Counted from the stretch's first letter, positions 7,132-15,077 are shown. The stretch: DNA of 16,069 nt from Mycobacterium sp. (GCA_029256565.1 JAQSXQ010000011.1:1-16069), one strand, 5' to 3'. The notes: generated by a model not told the origin, from the letters alone. Made by a program: numbers and translations.

Positions 7132-8538
7132 TCATCCGCTGATCACCTGCGGCACCGAGACGCCCTTGAGTCCTTCGACGCCGAACTCGAGTCCGTAGCC
7201 GGACTTCTTCACTCCACCAAAGGGAATCATCGGGTGGACGCGACTGTGGGAGTTGATCCATACCGTGCCGGCGTGGAGGCGGGCAGCCACCGCGTGGGCG
7301 GATTGCGTATCCCGCGACCACACGGAGGCGCCAAGGCCGACGTCCAGACCGTTGGCCATCGCGATTGCGTGGTCGACGTCGTCGTATCGGATGATGGGCA
7401 GCGCCGGGCCGAACTGTTCCTGGGTGACCAGCGGATTGTCGTTGTCGATGTCGACGACCAACGTCGTGGGGTAGAAGTTGCCGACGCCCTGGTGGTCGGG
7501 GTTCCCGCCGAGCAATATCGTGGCACCGGAGTCGCGGGCGGCGTCGACGAGCTTTGTCACGATGTCGTACTGCTGCCGGTTCTGCAGTGGGCCAAGGACG
7601 TTGGCCTCGTCGAGGCCGCGGCCCATCGGCATCGCCTTGGCGACGTCGACGAGTGCGGTGCAGACGTCGTCGTAGACGTCGGTGTGTACGTAGAGACGTT
7701 TCAGTGCGGCGCATGTCTGGCCGGTGTTGATGAACGCACCCCAGAACAGGTCCTCGGCGATCGCGCGTGGGTCGACGTCGGAAAGGACGATGCCGGCGTC
7801 GTTGCCGCCGAGTTCAAGGGTGAGACGCTTCACCGTGTCCGCGGAGGTCTTGATGATCGCCTGGCCGGTCGCGGTGGACCCGGTGAACATCAGCTTGCCG
7901 ATGTCGGGGTGGCTGGATAGTCGCGCACCGAGGTCACCTCTGCCCGCCAACGCCTGCAACACATCTACGGGCAGTACGCCGTTGATGACGCCGACCAGGG
8001 CCAGCACGCTCAACGGGGTGTACTCCGAGGGCTTGACCACGACGGAGTTACCCATCCGCAGCGCGGGCGCAATCTGCCAGATGGTGATCATCATCGGCCA
8101 GTTCCACGGACCGATCGCACCGACCACACCGATCGGCCGGTAGTGCAGTTCGGCGTGACCGCTCTCGTCGTCGACGAGCACCTCGCCGGGGAGCGCGGTG
8201 GCGGCGGTCGCCCGCAGCCAGTCGGCACACGCCCCGACTTCGAAGCGCGCGTTGGGCCCGTTCAGGGGCTTGCCCTGCTCGCGAGACAGGAGTTCGGCCA
8301 ATGGTTCGGCTGCCGCGTCGATCGCCTCAGCGGCGCGCAGCAGGAGGGTTACCCGCTCCTCGTCCGTGTAGCCGGCCCAGGTCGCCTGTGCATCGCGTGC
8401 CCGGGTGATCGCAGCATCGAGGTCCTCGACCGTGTTGAAACGGACCCGACCGACGACCTCGCCGGTGGCCGGGTCGTTGATCTGTTCGCCGGCGGCGTCG
8501 GTAACGCTCTTGAGAAGTGATTCGTAGGTGGTGGTCAT
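7132..8538 (-). CDS. NAD(P)-dependent aldehyde dehydrogenase
   Basis: Encodes 468 residues from the ATG at 8538, which has GGAGG about seven bases upstream; an upstream ATG at 8580 lacks this signal. All ALDH superfamily landmarks are present: PWNWP with N146, VVVKPSE with K169, FTGSTATG (218-225), the general base E242 in LELGG, and the nucleophile C276 in NTGQTCAALKR. It oxidises an aldehyde to a carboxylic acid in the cytoplasm. It follows hpaI, whose aldolase reaction releases succinic semialdehyde, so a succinic semialdehyde dehydrogenase role is possible. It also precedes the second MoaF-like gene, and the LELGGNDAGIVL context resembles AldA-like enzymes of broad range. Oxidation of an aryl-acetaldehyde to the aryl-acetate is therefore an equally good possibility. 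Confidence 0.92.
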   Translation of the reverse strand: MTTTYESLLKSVTDAAGEQINDPATGEVVGRVRFNTVEDLDAAITRARDAQATWAGYTDEERVTLLLRAAEAIDAAAEPLAELLSREQGKPLNGPNARFEVGACADWLRATAATALPGEVLVDDESGHAELHYRPIGVVGAIGPWNWPMMITIWQIAPALRMGNSVVVKPSEYTPLSVLALVGVINGVLPVDVLQALAGRGDLGARLSSHPDIGKLMFTGSTATGQAIIKTSADTVKRLTLELGGNDAGIVLSDVDPRAIAEDLFWGAFINTGQTCAALKRLYVHTDVYDDVCTALVDVAKAMPMGRGLDEANVLGPLQNRQQYDIVTKLVDAARDSGATILLGGNPDHQGVGNFYPTTLVVDIDNDNPLVTQEQFGPALPIIRYDDVDHAIAMANGLDVGLGASVWSRDTQSAHAVAARLHAGTVWINSHSRVHPMIPFGGVKKSGYGLEFGVEGLKGVSVPQVISG

Positions 8539-8589
8539 GGGCTGTCCTCCGTGGTGCGGTAACCGATTCGGTTGAGTCATTTGAAGACC

Positions 8590-9393
8590 TCAATAGCTTT
8601 CGCGACGTCCGTCGCCGTCGCCTGAGGCGAATTGCTCAGCGAGAGCTTCCGATCCGCGCGCGAGCAGCGCGACGTCAGCGCCGACGAGCACGAACGACGC
8701 GCCTGCCTGCACGTAGCGCCGGGCCTGCTCGGGCACGAACGCGTTGACTCCGACGAACTTTCCGGTCGGCAGCACGTCGGTGAACGCCTGCTCGACCCGC
8801 GCAATGACGTCGGGATGGGTCTGCTGGCCCAGTAGTCCCATCGAGGCGGCCAGGTCGCTGGGGCCGAGGAAGACGCCGTCGATGCCGGGTGTCCCAGCGA
8901 TGGCCCGTGCGTTGTCGACGCCTTCGGCGGTTTCGATCTGGACGAACACCGAAACGTGTTCGGCGCCGTCGCTCAGGTAATCCTCGACGCGATTCCAGCG
9001 GGCAGACCGGGCCAGCGCACTGCCGACCCCGCGAATGCCGGCAGGTGGATAGTGCGCGGCGGCGGCCACGGCCTGAGCCTGTTCAGCCGTCGAGACCATA
9101 GGCACGAGGATCGTCTGTGCCCCGAGGTCGAGTACCTGCTTGATGACGACAGCATCGCCCGAAGGCACCCGGACCACCGGAGTCGTCGCATATCCGGACA
9201 CTGCATGAAGCTGTACGACAACGGATTCCAATCCATTCGGCGCGTGTTCCATGTCGACGAGCACCCAGTCCAGTCCCGAACCCGCCATGATCTCCGCCGA
9301 CACCGGTGAACCCATGCAGATCCACCCGCCGTACAGGGGACGACTGTTACCGGCCAGCGCGTCGCGCAGGGTTCCGTTCAGGCGAAGCGGCAC
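8590..9393 (-). CDS. hpaI: 4-hydroxy-2-oxoheptane-1,7-dioate aldolase (HpaI-like)
   Basis: Encodes 267 residues, the usual length of class II HpcH/HpaI aldolases. It should cleave 4-hydroxy-2-oxoheptanedioate to pyruvate and succinic semialdehyde, the last step of the homoprotocatechuate meta route. Key residues match the E. coli HpaI set with a constant offset of five: catalytic H50 (in DMEH), R75, and the metal ligands E154 (QIET) and D180 (GPSD). GWICMGSP (23-30) and FLGPSDLA (175-182) are family hallmarks. The GTG start overlaps the end of hpaH by 16 bp, so translation is likely coupled; the ribosome binding site is weak. Relatives act on other 2-oxo acids, but the neighbours make HpaI the best call. 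Confidence 0.92.
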   Translation of the reverse strand: MPLRLNGTLRDALAGNSRPLYGGWICMGSPVSAEIMAGSGLDWVLVDMEHAPNGLESVVVQLHAVSGYATTPVVRVPSGDAVVIKQVLDLGAQTILVPMVSTAEQAQAVAAAAHYPPAGIRGVGSALARSARWNRVEDYLSDGAEHVSVFVQIETAEGVDNARAIAGTPGIDGVFLGPSDLAASMGLLGQQTHPDVIARVEQAFTDVLPTGKFVGVNAFVPEQARRYVQAGASFVLVGADVALLARGSEALAEQFASGDGDGRRESY

Positions 9394-10163
9394 GAGATGG
9401 TTCCCATCGGTCCGTAATCAGCGAGCACGGTGTCGCCCTGATGCACCCACATGGGGCGGGTGAACGATCCGGCGAGCACCACTTCTCCGGCTTCCAGCCG
9501 GTCGCCGTGCTGCGCCAGTTTGTTGGCCAGCCACGCCACCCCGGTCGCGGGATGGTTCAGCACGGCCGCGGCGACGCCGGACTCCTCGATTGTCTCGTTG
9601 CGGTACAGCAGCGCCGCTACCCAGCGCAGGTCCACGTCGCCGACCCGGGTTGGGTTGCCTCCGTAGACGAGACCGCCCATGGCGGCGTTGTCGCTGATGG
9701 TGTCGACGATGGTGCGCCCCGCCATCTCGATGCGCGAGCTGAGGATCTCCAGCGCGGGCACGACGTATTCGGTGGCGCGGAGCACGTCGAAGATCGTGGC
9801 GTCGGGGCCGTCGATCGGAGCACCCAGGACGAAGGCGAGTTCGACTTCGATGCGGACGTTGGAGAAGCGACCGTGCTCGATCACCGCACCGTTGTCGAAG
9901 ACCATATCATCGAAGATTGCACCGTAATCAGGCTCGGTGATGCCGGTGGCCGCCTGCATCACCTTGCTTGTCAGCCCGATCTTGCGGCCGACGAGACGAC
10001 GGCCCGCGGCCAGACCACGGCGGCGCCACTCGTTTTGCACGGCATAGGAATCCTCGACCGTCATCTCGGGGTAGCGCGCCGTCAGCAGTGGCACCGTGGC
10101 GCGGTCACGCTCGGCGGCCGCCAGTTCGTCGGCGATGGCCGTGATGGTCTCGGCGTTCAGCAT
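9378..10163 (-). CDS. hpaH: 2-oxo-hept-4-ene-1,7-dioate hydratase (HpaH)
   Basis: Encodes 261 residues, typical of the 2-keto-4-pentenoate hydratase/HpaH family. It adds water to 2-oxo-hept-4-ene-1,7-dioate to form the substrate of HpaI. Motifs seen: the GRKIGLTS region (59-66), the metal-binding pair E106 and E108 in RIEVELAF, and E139 in VPALEI; these three glutamates fit the divalent-metal site of the family. The late SFTRPMWVHQGD and DYGPMGTISCRF segments are also typical. The ATG at 10163 has AGGAGG four bases upstream; the open frame continues to 10280, but only as a shadow of hpaD. It lies 28 bp after hpaD and overlaps hpaI by 16 bp. The gene order hpaD-hpaH-hpaI supports the specific function over the xylJ/mhpD-type hydratases. 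Confidence 0.92.
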   Translation of the reverse strand: MLNAETITAIADELAAAERDRATVPLLTARYPEMTVEDSYAVQNEWRRRGLAAGRRLVGRKIGLTSKVMQAATGITEPDYGAIFDDMVFDNGAVIEHGRFSNVRIEVELAFVLGAPIDGPDATIFDVLRATEYVVPALEILSSRIEMAGRTIVDTISDNAAMGGLVYGGNPTRVGDVDLRWVAALLYRNETIEESGVAAAVLNHPATGVAWLANKLAQHGDRLEAGEVVLAGSFTRPMWVHQGDTVLADYGPMGTISCRFA

Positions 10164-10191
10164 CGGTCCTCCTGGAAGATGAATCGGGTGG

Positions 10192-11313
10192 CTACAGTTG
10201 GGCGCCGAGCTTGTACTCGCCCTTCTTCCATTCGGGCATGTCCTCGTCGCTGGGCCGGGTGTAGGAGAAGCCGTCCGCACCGATGGTGACGTCGATCTCG
10301 CGTGCGTCCGTGCGAGCCTTCACCGGCTGGGGATTGCCGTCGAGGTCCAAGACGAGCGAGGCGTCGGTGTACCAACTGGGCACCACCGGGGTCCCCCACC
10401 AGTCGCGGCGCTGATTGTCGTGCACGTCCCAGGTGACGACCGGATTGTCGGGGTCGCCGGTGTAGTAGTCCTGGGTGTAGATCTCGACGCGGTGACCGTC
10501 CGGGTCGCGCACGTAGAGGTAGAAGGCGTTGGACACACCGTGACGGCCGGGACCGCGTTCGATGCGGTCGGACATGCGCAGCGCGCCCATCTTGTCGCAG
10601 ATCGCGATGATGTTGTGCTTCTCGTGGGTGGCGAAGGCGACGTGGTGCATCCTTGGCCCGTCACCACCGGTCATGGCGGTGTCGTGCACGGTGGGCTTGC
10701 GCCGCATCCAGGCGGCGTAGACAGTGCCCTCGTCGTCCTGGATGTCCTCGGTCACGCGGAAACCGAGGTCCTCCATGTACGCGACTGCCTTGGGTACATC
10801 GGGGGTGACCTGATTGAAGTGGTCGAGGCGCACCAGCGCACCCGGGGTGTACAGGTCGTAGCGCCACGCGAGGCGTTCGACGTGGTCGACGTCGTAGAAG
10901 AACTCGTACGGGAAGCCCAGGGGATCCTCCACGCGCACCGAATCGCCGATGCCGTTGGTGAATCCCTCGGCCCGCCGCTCGACGCGGCAGCCGAGTTCGG
11001 TGTAGAAGGCGACGGCCTTGTCGAGGTCCTCGGGCGTGCGGACCCGGTAGGAGAACACGGCCACGCCGGCAACCGGTCCCTGGCGCAGCACCAGGTTGTG
11101 GTGGATGAACTCTTCGAGCGACCGGAGATAGACGGTGTTCTCGTCCTCCTCGGTGACGTGCAGGTCCAGCACGTCGACGTAGAAGTTCCGCGACCGCGCC
11201 AGGTCGGTCACCACCAATTCCATGTAGGCGCAGCGCAATACATCCGGCGGGGGAGAGGTCGGCGTGGCGACGCGCTCGGCGTTGCGTGCCGCTGATTCTG
11301 GAGTGATGGTCAT
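10192..11313 (-). CDS. hpaD: 3,4-dihydroxyphenylacetate 2,3-dioxygenase (homoprotocatechuate 2,3-dioxygenase)
   Basis: Encodes 373 residues, an extradiol dioxygenase of the vicinal-oxygen-chelate fold, two-domain type. It opens the ring of homoprotocatechuate to 5-carboxymethyl-2-hydroxymuconate semialdehyde. The metal triad is H165 (RLDHFNQ), H224 (MHHVAF) and E277 (HRVEIYTQ). From memory of the Brevibacterium fuscum enzyme (H155, H214, E267), all three have the same offset of ten. N167, H210, R253, H258 and Y267 likewise correspond to its second-sphere residues N157, H200, R243, H248 and Y257, so the active site looks complete. The extra ten residues are at the N-terminus. The Fe enzyme of Brevibacterium and the Mn enzyme of Arthrobacter are so alike that the metal cannot be told here. 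The ATG at 11313 has AAGGA upstream. It follows hpaE by 50 bp. Confidence 0.96.
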   Translation of the reverse strand: MTITPESAARNAERVATPTSPPPDVLRCAYMELVVTDLARSRNFYVDVLDLHVTEEDENTVYLRSLEEFIHHNLVLRQGPVAGVAVFSYRVRTPEDLDKAVAFYTELGCRVERRAEGFTNGIGDSVRVEDPLGFPYEFFYDVDHVERLAWRYDLYTPGALVRLDHFNQVTPDVPKAVAYMEDLGFRVTEDIQDDEGTVYAAWMRRKPTVHDTAMTGGDGPRMHHVAFATHEKHNIIAICDKMGALRMSDRIERGPGRHGVSNAFYLYVRDPDGHRVEIYTQDYYTGDPDNPVVTWDVHDNQRRDWWGTPVVPSWYTDASLVLDLDGNPQPVKARTDAREIDVTIGADGFSYTRPSDEDMPEWKKGEYKLGAQL

Positions 11314-11363
11314 GATCGGTGTCCTTAGATGTGGTCGGGAGGAGTCGCTGGTTTGACTGTCGC

Positions 11364-12896
11364 TCAATGACTTTCGTAGTTCGGCTTACCGAAGGTGGGA
11401 TTGTGCACCTTCCCGAGGGTGATGTGGACGGCCTGCTGGTCGGTGTAGAAGTCGATGGACCGGTAACCCCCCTCGTGGCCGAGCCCGGAGGCCTTGACCC
11501 CGCCGAACGGCGTACGCAGATCACGGACGTTGTTGGAGTTCAGCCACACCATCCCGGCTTCGACGGCCTGGGAGAAGTTGTGTGCCCGCTTGAGGTCGTT
11601 GGTCCAGACGTAGGCGGCCAGCCCATACTTCGTGTCGTTGGCCAGCGCGAGTGCCTCCTCGTCGGTGTCGAACGGCGTGATGGCGACGACGGGACCGAAG
11701 ATCTCCTCCTGGAAGATGCGGGCGTTCGGCGCGACGTCGGCGAATACCGTGGGAGCAATGAAGTTTCCGTCGGGAAAGCCGTCCGGTCGACCGCCACCGG
11801 CGACCAGCCGAGCCTCGGTCTTGCCGATTTCGACGTAACTCATCACCTTGTCGTAGTGCTCGGGGTGCACGAGGGCGCCGACCTCGGTCTTCGGGTCGTG
11901 CGGGTAGCCGACCACGACCCGCTTGGCCTGCTCGGCGTAGCGCGAGACGAACTCGTCGTAGATCGGGCGTTCGACCAGGATGCGGCTGCCGGCGGTGCAC
12001 CGTTCGCCGTTGAGCGAGAACACGCCGAAGATCGTCGCGTCGATGGCGGCGTCGAGGTCGGCGTCGGCGAACACGATCGCCGGACTCTTGCCACCGAGTT
12101 CCATCGACAGGCCCTTGAGGAACGGTGCAGCGTTGCCGAAGATCAGTTGCCCGGTGCTACTCTCTCCGGTGAACGAAATCAGAGGCACGTCAGGGTGTTT
12201 CACCAGCGCGTCGCCGGCGTCCTCGCCGAGTCCGTTCACGAGGTTGAACACGCCCTGGGGTAGCCCCGCCTCCTCGAAGATGCCGGCCCACAACGACGCG
12301 GACAGCGGCGTGAACTCGGCGGGCTTGAGCACGACGGTGTTTCCTGTTGCCAGCGCGGGTCCCAACTTCCAGGACTCGAGCATGAACGGGGTGTTCCACG
12401 GCGTGATCAGGCCGGCCACGCCGATCGGCTTGCGGTTGACGTAGTTGATCTGGCGTCTGGGCACCTTGTACGTGTCGTCGGCCTGAGCGACGACGAGGTC
12501 CGCGAAGAAGCGGAAGTTCTCCGCGGCCCGGCGGGCCTGGCCGAGTGCCTGGGTGATGGGCAGCCCGGAGTCGAAGGACTCGAGTTCGGCCAGCCGGGCG
12601 TCGCGGGATTCCACGATGTCGGCGATGCGGTTCAGGATGCGCGAGCGTTCGCGCGGCAGCATGCGCGGCCAGGGGCCGTCGGTGAAGGCGGCGCGCGCGG
12701 CGGCGACGGCCAGTTCGATGTCGGCCTGCTTACCGGCGGCGGCCGTCACGTAGGTCTCGTTGGACACCGGGTCAAGTACATCGAACGTGTCGCCGTCCAC
12801 CGAGTCGGCGAAAGCACCGCCGATGTAGTGCTGCAAGTGGTTTGGCAGATCGTCGGGTACGTGGCGGGCCGCGGTCGAGGTGACGGTATCGGTCAT
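11364..12896 (-). CDS. hpaE: 5-carboxymethyl-2-hydroxymuconate semialdehyde dehydrogenase (HpaE)
   Basis: Encodes 510 residues, an aldehyde dehydrogenase of the HpaE type. It oxidises the ring-cleavage semialdehyde from HpaD to 5-carboxymethyl-2-hydroxymuconate with NAD+. Catalytic features: PWNTP with N168, VVLKPAE with K191, FTGESSTG (242-249), general base E266 in MELGGK, and nucleophile C300 in NGERCTAGSR. The NGERC form and the PRRQINYVNRKPIGV segment (146-160) are typical of HpaE and related semialdehyde dehydrogenases, and differ from the second ALDH at 7132-8538. It starts with ATG 20 bp after the GntR gene and lies directly before hpaD, the common order in homoprotocatechuate operons. 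Confidence 0.94.
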   Translation of the reverse strand: MTDTVTSTAARHVPDDLPNHLQHYIGGAFADSVDGDTFDVLDPVSNETYVTAAAGKQADIELAVAAARAAFTDGPWPRMLPRERSRILNRIADIVESRDARLAELESFDSGLPITQALGQARRAAENFRFFADLVVAQADDTYKVPRRQINYVNRKPIGVAGLITPWNTPFMLESWKLGPALATGNTVVLKPAEFTPLSASLWAGIFEEAGLPQGVFNLVNGLGEDAGDALVKHPDVPLISFTGESSTGQLIFGNAAPFLKGLSMELGGKSPAIVFADADLDAAIDATIFGVFSLNGERCTAGSRILVERPIYDEFVSRYAEQAKRVVVGYPHDPKTEVGALVHPEHYDKVMSYVEIGKTEARLVAGGGRPDGFPDGNFIAPTVFADVAPNARIFQEEIFGPVVAITPFDTDEEALALANDTKYGLAAYVWTNDLKRAHNFSQAVEAGMVWLNSNNVRDLRTPFGGVKASGLGHEGGYRSIDFYTDQQAVHITLGKVHNPTFGKPNYESH

Positions 12897-12916
12897 GGTT
12901 GCTCCAATTCAGGGTT

Positions 12917-13615
12917 CTAGGCCGGAAGGCCGAAATCGCCGCGGTCAGGATGTTCGTGGGCCAGGTAGGCGTCGAGGGTCGCGGTGCGGTGGCGCCGGGC
13001 GGCGTCTTCGATCTCCGACAGCGGTGCACCGGCTTCGATGAGGTCGACGATGGTGTCGTGCTCGCAGACCGATTCGTGGGCGCGGCCGGGAACGAAGGAG
13101 AAGGTGGAGGATCGCAGGTGTCCCAGGCGGGCCCACTCGGCCTGCACCAGGGTGACCATGCGCGCGTTGACGCATTTGGTGAACAACACCGAGTGGAATT
13201 CCTGGTTGAGGGTGGTGAACAGCAGCGGGTCGAAGTGATCGAGCGTGGCTACCATCCGCTCGTTGATCGCGCGCGCCTGCTGCAGGTCGGCTGCGGTCAG
13301 TCGGCGCGCGGCCAGGGCGGTCGCGGCGCCCTCCAGGACACTGAGCGCCACCATGCTGTCGCGGTACTGCGCCTCGTCGACCATCGCGACCTGCGCGCCC
13401 ACGTTGTGCTCGAAGGTGACGAAGCCCTCGGCCTCGAGCTGGCGGATCGCCTCGCGTACGGGAACGACGCTCATGTCGAGCTCCTTGGCGATGGCGCCGA
13501 GCACCAGGCGGTAGCCCGCGGTGTACTCGTTGCGTGCGATGCGCTCCTTGATCCACTGATAGGCCTGCTGCGACTTACTCTGTCGTGCTGGTCCGTTCAT
13601 CGTGTCTGACGCCAT
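12917..13615 (-). CDS. GntR-family regulator with FCD domain
   Basis: Encodes 232 residues. The N-terminal winged helix covers about 15-78, with LVLGAIAKELDMSVVPVREA then IRQLEAEGFV, the canonical GntR recognition region. The C-terminal part is an all-helical FCD ligand domain; H141 (NQEFH), H186 (CEHD) and H209 (RRHR) fit its metal-binding histidines. FCD regulators usually sense small carboxylic acids and repress catabolic genes, so an aryl-acetate or a pathway intermediate is a plausible signal. The ATG at 13615 overlaps the end of the RraA-like gene by 19 bp and uses GGAAGGAG inside that gene; an ATG at 13600 has no such signal. The gene lies within the operon it probably controls, with the AT-rich site near 15039-15056 as a candidate target. 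Confidence 0.92.
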   Translation of the reverse strand: MASDTMNGPARQSKSQQAYQWIKERIARNEYTAGYRLVLGAIAKELDMSVVPVREAIRQLEAEGFVTFEHNVGAQVAMVDEAQYRDSMVALSVLEGAATALAARRLTAADLQQARAINERMVATLDHFDPLLFTTLNQEFHSVLFTKCVNARMVTLVQAEWARLGHLRSSTFSFVPGRAHESVCEHDTIVDLIEAGAPLSEIEDAARRHRTATLDAYLAHEHPDRGDFGLPA

Positions 13616-14289
13616 TGGCGGTACTTCTCCTTCCATTCGTCGTTGGGCGGGAAGAGCCCGTCGACTGGGTGGCCGGCGGCTACCTGTTCGGCGATCCAAC
13701 CGTCTTGGGTCTCCTGTTCGATCGCCGCGTCGACGACCCCTTCGGCGAGCGCGGGCGGGATGACGATGACGCCGTCTCCGTCGCCGACGATGACATCCCC
13801 GGGTTGCACGGTGGCTCCACCACAGGCGATGGTCAGATCGAAGTCCCACGGCACGTGCCGTCGGCCGAGGACTGCGGGATGGGCACCGGCCGCGAACACC
13901 GGGAGGCCGATCGCCACGACCGCGTCGAAGTCGCGCACGCCGCCGTCGGTGACGACGCCCGCCGCTCCACGCGCCTTGGCGCGCAGCGCGAGGATGTCGC
14001 CCAGCGTGCCCGAACCGGTTTCGCCGCGAGCCTCGATGACGATCACCTCGCCGGGGTCCACGGCGTCGAAGATCTGTTTCTGTGCGTTGTAGCCACCGCC
14101 GTGTGACGTGAACAAATCCTCGCGGTTGGGCACGAAGCGCAGCGTCCGTGCCGTGCCCACCAACTTGGTGCCTGGCGCAATGGCCGACACCCCGTCGATC
14201 GACACGTTGTTCAGGCCCCGCTTGCGCAACTGCTGCGACAGTCCGGCGACGGGCACTGAAAGCAGTTTGCGGCGAAGGTCGTCGGTCAC
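13597..14289 (-). CDS. RraA-like protein (HMG aldolase / oxaloacetate decarboxylase superfamily)
   Basis: Encodes 230 residues from a GTG whose GTGA overlaps the stop of the hpaG-like gene. The family includes class II 4-hydroxy-4-methyl-2-oxoglutarate aldolases, which also decarboxylate oxaloacetate, and the RNase E inhibitor RraA. Visible motifs: PGEVIVIEARGE (79-90), GTLGDILALRAKARGAAG (94-111) and DGGVRD (115-120); R119 and D120 match the substrate- and metal-binding Arg-Asp pair of the aldolases. At 230 residues with a longer C-terminal tail (DEWKEKYRQW) it exceeds true RraA (about 160), so an RNase role is unlikely. Placed between an FAH-family gene and the ring-cleavage genes, it probably acts on an oxo-acid intermediate, perhaps as a decarboxylase. 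The exact reaction is not established. Confidence 0.82.
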   Translation of the reverse strand: MTDDLRRKLLSVPVAGLSQQLRKRGLNNVSIDGVSAIAPGTKLVGTARTLRFVPNREDLFTSHGGGYNAQKQIFDAVDPGEVIVIEARGETGSGTLGDILALRAKARGAAGVVTDGGVRDFDAVVAIGLPVFAAGAHPAVLGRRHVPWDFDLTIACGGATVQPGDVIVGDGDGVIVIPPALAEGVVDAAIEQETQDGWIAEQVAAGHPVDGLFPPNDEWKEKYRQWRQTR

Positions 14290-15011
14290 GCCTCGGCTCG
14301 TTGGTGGTCGTCGACGCTGGGCAGGGAGCCCACGGCCGGGTCGAACTCGATGCTGCCGTTGACGACCGTGGTGCTCAGTCGACCCGAGGAGGGAGCGCCC
14401 GGCGCTGTCGGGGCGTCGACCTCGACTTCGACGACGTCGCCGGGGACGACCACCGACGAGCCGGCCGGCGTCCCGATGAGGATCACGTCGCCGGTCTCGA
14501 GGGTGAAGTGCTGCGACAGGTCGGCAACCAACTGAGCGCAGGGGAACAGTAGCTTCTCGGAAGTGTCCTCTTGGACCAATTGACCGTTGACCCAGGTGCG
14601 CAGGCGCAGCGCGGCGGGATCGACGGTGCGGGCCTCGATCACGTTGGGCCCAAGGGGGGTAAAGCCGTCGCGGCCCTTGGATCGGACGTTGGAGCCCTTG
14701 TCGTTGGCGCGCAGGTCGTAGAGCCCGAAGTCGTTGGCTGCGGTGACGCCTGCGACGTGATCCCAGGCGTCGACGATCCGCACGCGGTGGGCGGGAGTGC
14801 CTATCACCAAGGCGATTTCGCCTTCGAAGGCCAACAGCTCGGTACCCGCCGGTCGTTCGACGGTGCTGCCGGTCGACGCCACCGAGCTGGACGGCTTGAA
14901 GAAGTAGGAGGGGTACGCCGGCCGACGTCCGCGCTGATCGGCGCGCGACGTGAAGTTCAGGTGAATCGCGACGATCTTGCCCGGCGCGAGGACGTGGCTC
15001 TGGGTGCTCAC
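14286..15011 (-). CDS. hpaG: FAH-family hydrolase/isomerase, HpaG-like
   Basis: Encodes 241 residues of the fumarylacetoacetate hydrolase superfamily. By context it is the decarboxylase and/or isomerase acting on 5-oxopent-3-ene-1,2,5-tricarboxylate and 2-hydroxyhepta-2,4-diene-1,7-dioate. Seen: HLNFTSRADQRGRRPAYPSY (17-36) and FFKP, metal ligands E63 and E65 (FEGEIALVIG) with D94 (ANDFG), KGRDGFTPLGP (112-122), and IGTPAG (179-184). E. coli HpaG has two such domains in about 430 residues; here there is only one. The frame stays open to 15173, but homology begins only near VLAPGKIVAIHL. The GTG at 15011 has GGAG four bases upstream, and the ATG at 15059 would lie upstream of the likely transcription start. 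Those points decide the start. It is the first gene of the twelve-gene operon and overlaps the RraA-like gene by four bases. Confidence 0.85.
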   Translation of the reverse strand: MSTQSHVLAPGKIVAIHLNFTSRADQRGRRPAYPSYFFKPSSSVASTGSTVERPAGTELLAFEGEIALVIGTPAHRVRIVDAWDHVAGVTAANDFGLYDLRANDKGSNVRSKGRDGFTPLGPNVIEARTVDPAALRLRTWVNGQLVQEDTSEKLLFPCAQLVADLSQHFTLETGDVILIGTPAGSSVVVPGDVVEVEVDAPTAPGAPSSGRLSTTVVNGSIEFDPAVGSLPSVDDHQRAEA

Positions 15012-15031
15012 GCTGCTCCATCCATCGGCTC

Positions 15032-15059
15032 TTGCATCATATTCGAAATCGTATATCAT
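15032..15059 (+). promoter_or_regulatory. Candidate promoter of the MobA-like hydroxylase gene
   Basis: On the + strand TTGCAT (15032-15037) is followed after 16 bases by TATCAT (15054-15059), a five of six match to the -10 consensus; the -35 match is weak. The palindrome at 15039-15056 fills the spacer, so the two divergent promoters would share one operator. The leader to the 15133 small ORF would be about 65 bases. Confidence 0.3.
15039..15056. promoter_or_regulatory. AT-rich imperfect palindrome, candidate GntR operator
   Basis: ATATTCG (15039-15045) and CGTATAT (15050-15056) are inverted repeats with six of seven positions matching, separated by AAAT. The surroundings are GC-rich, so the AT island stands out in the 200-bp divergent region. 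It overlaps candidate promoters for both directions. Direct copies of ATCAT flank it (15036-15040 and 15055-15059). The GntR regulator in the operon is the natural candidate to bind it; binding is inferred. Confidence 0.4.
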
Positions 15060-15077
15060 CTGTGATGTAGATCGCAA
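15048..15077 (-). promoter_or_regulatory. Candidate promoter of the hpa operon
   Basis: On the - strand TTGCGA (15077-15072) is followed after 18 bases by TACGAT (15053-15048). Each hexamer has four of six consensus bases. Transcription would begin near 15041 and leave about 30 bases before the GTG at 15011. The -10 lies inside the AT-rich imperfect palindrome, so a repressor bound there would block it. The call is from sequence pattern only. Confidence 0.4.

Noticed and set aside
9306..12263. Three long + strand frames (9306-10289, 10198-11295, 11319-12263) opposite hpaH, hpaD and hpaE
   Set aside because: Each mirrors a real gene with its catalytic residues on the - strand; the translations look like frame shadows and have no convincing starts.
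13597..14289. RNase E inhibitor RraA
   Set aside because: The protein is much longer than true RraA, keeps the aldolase Arg-Asp pair and is translationally coupled to pathway genes.
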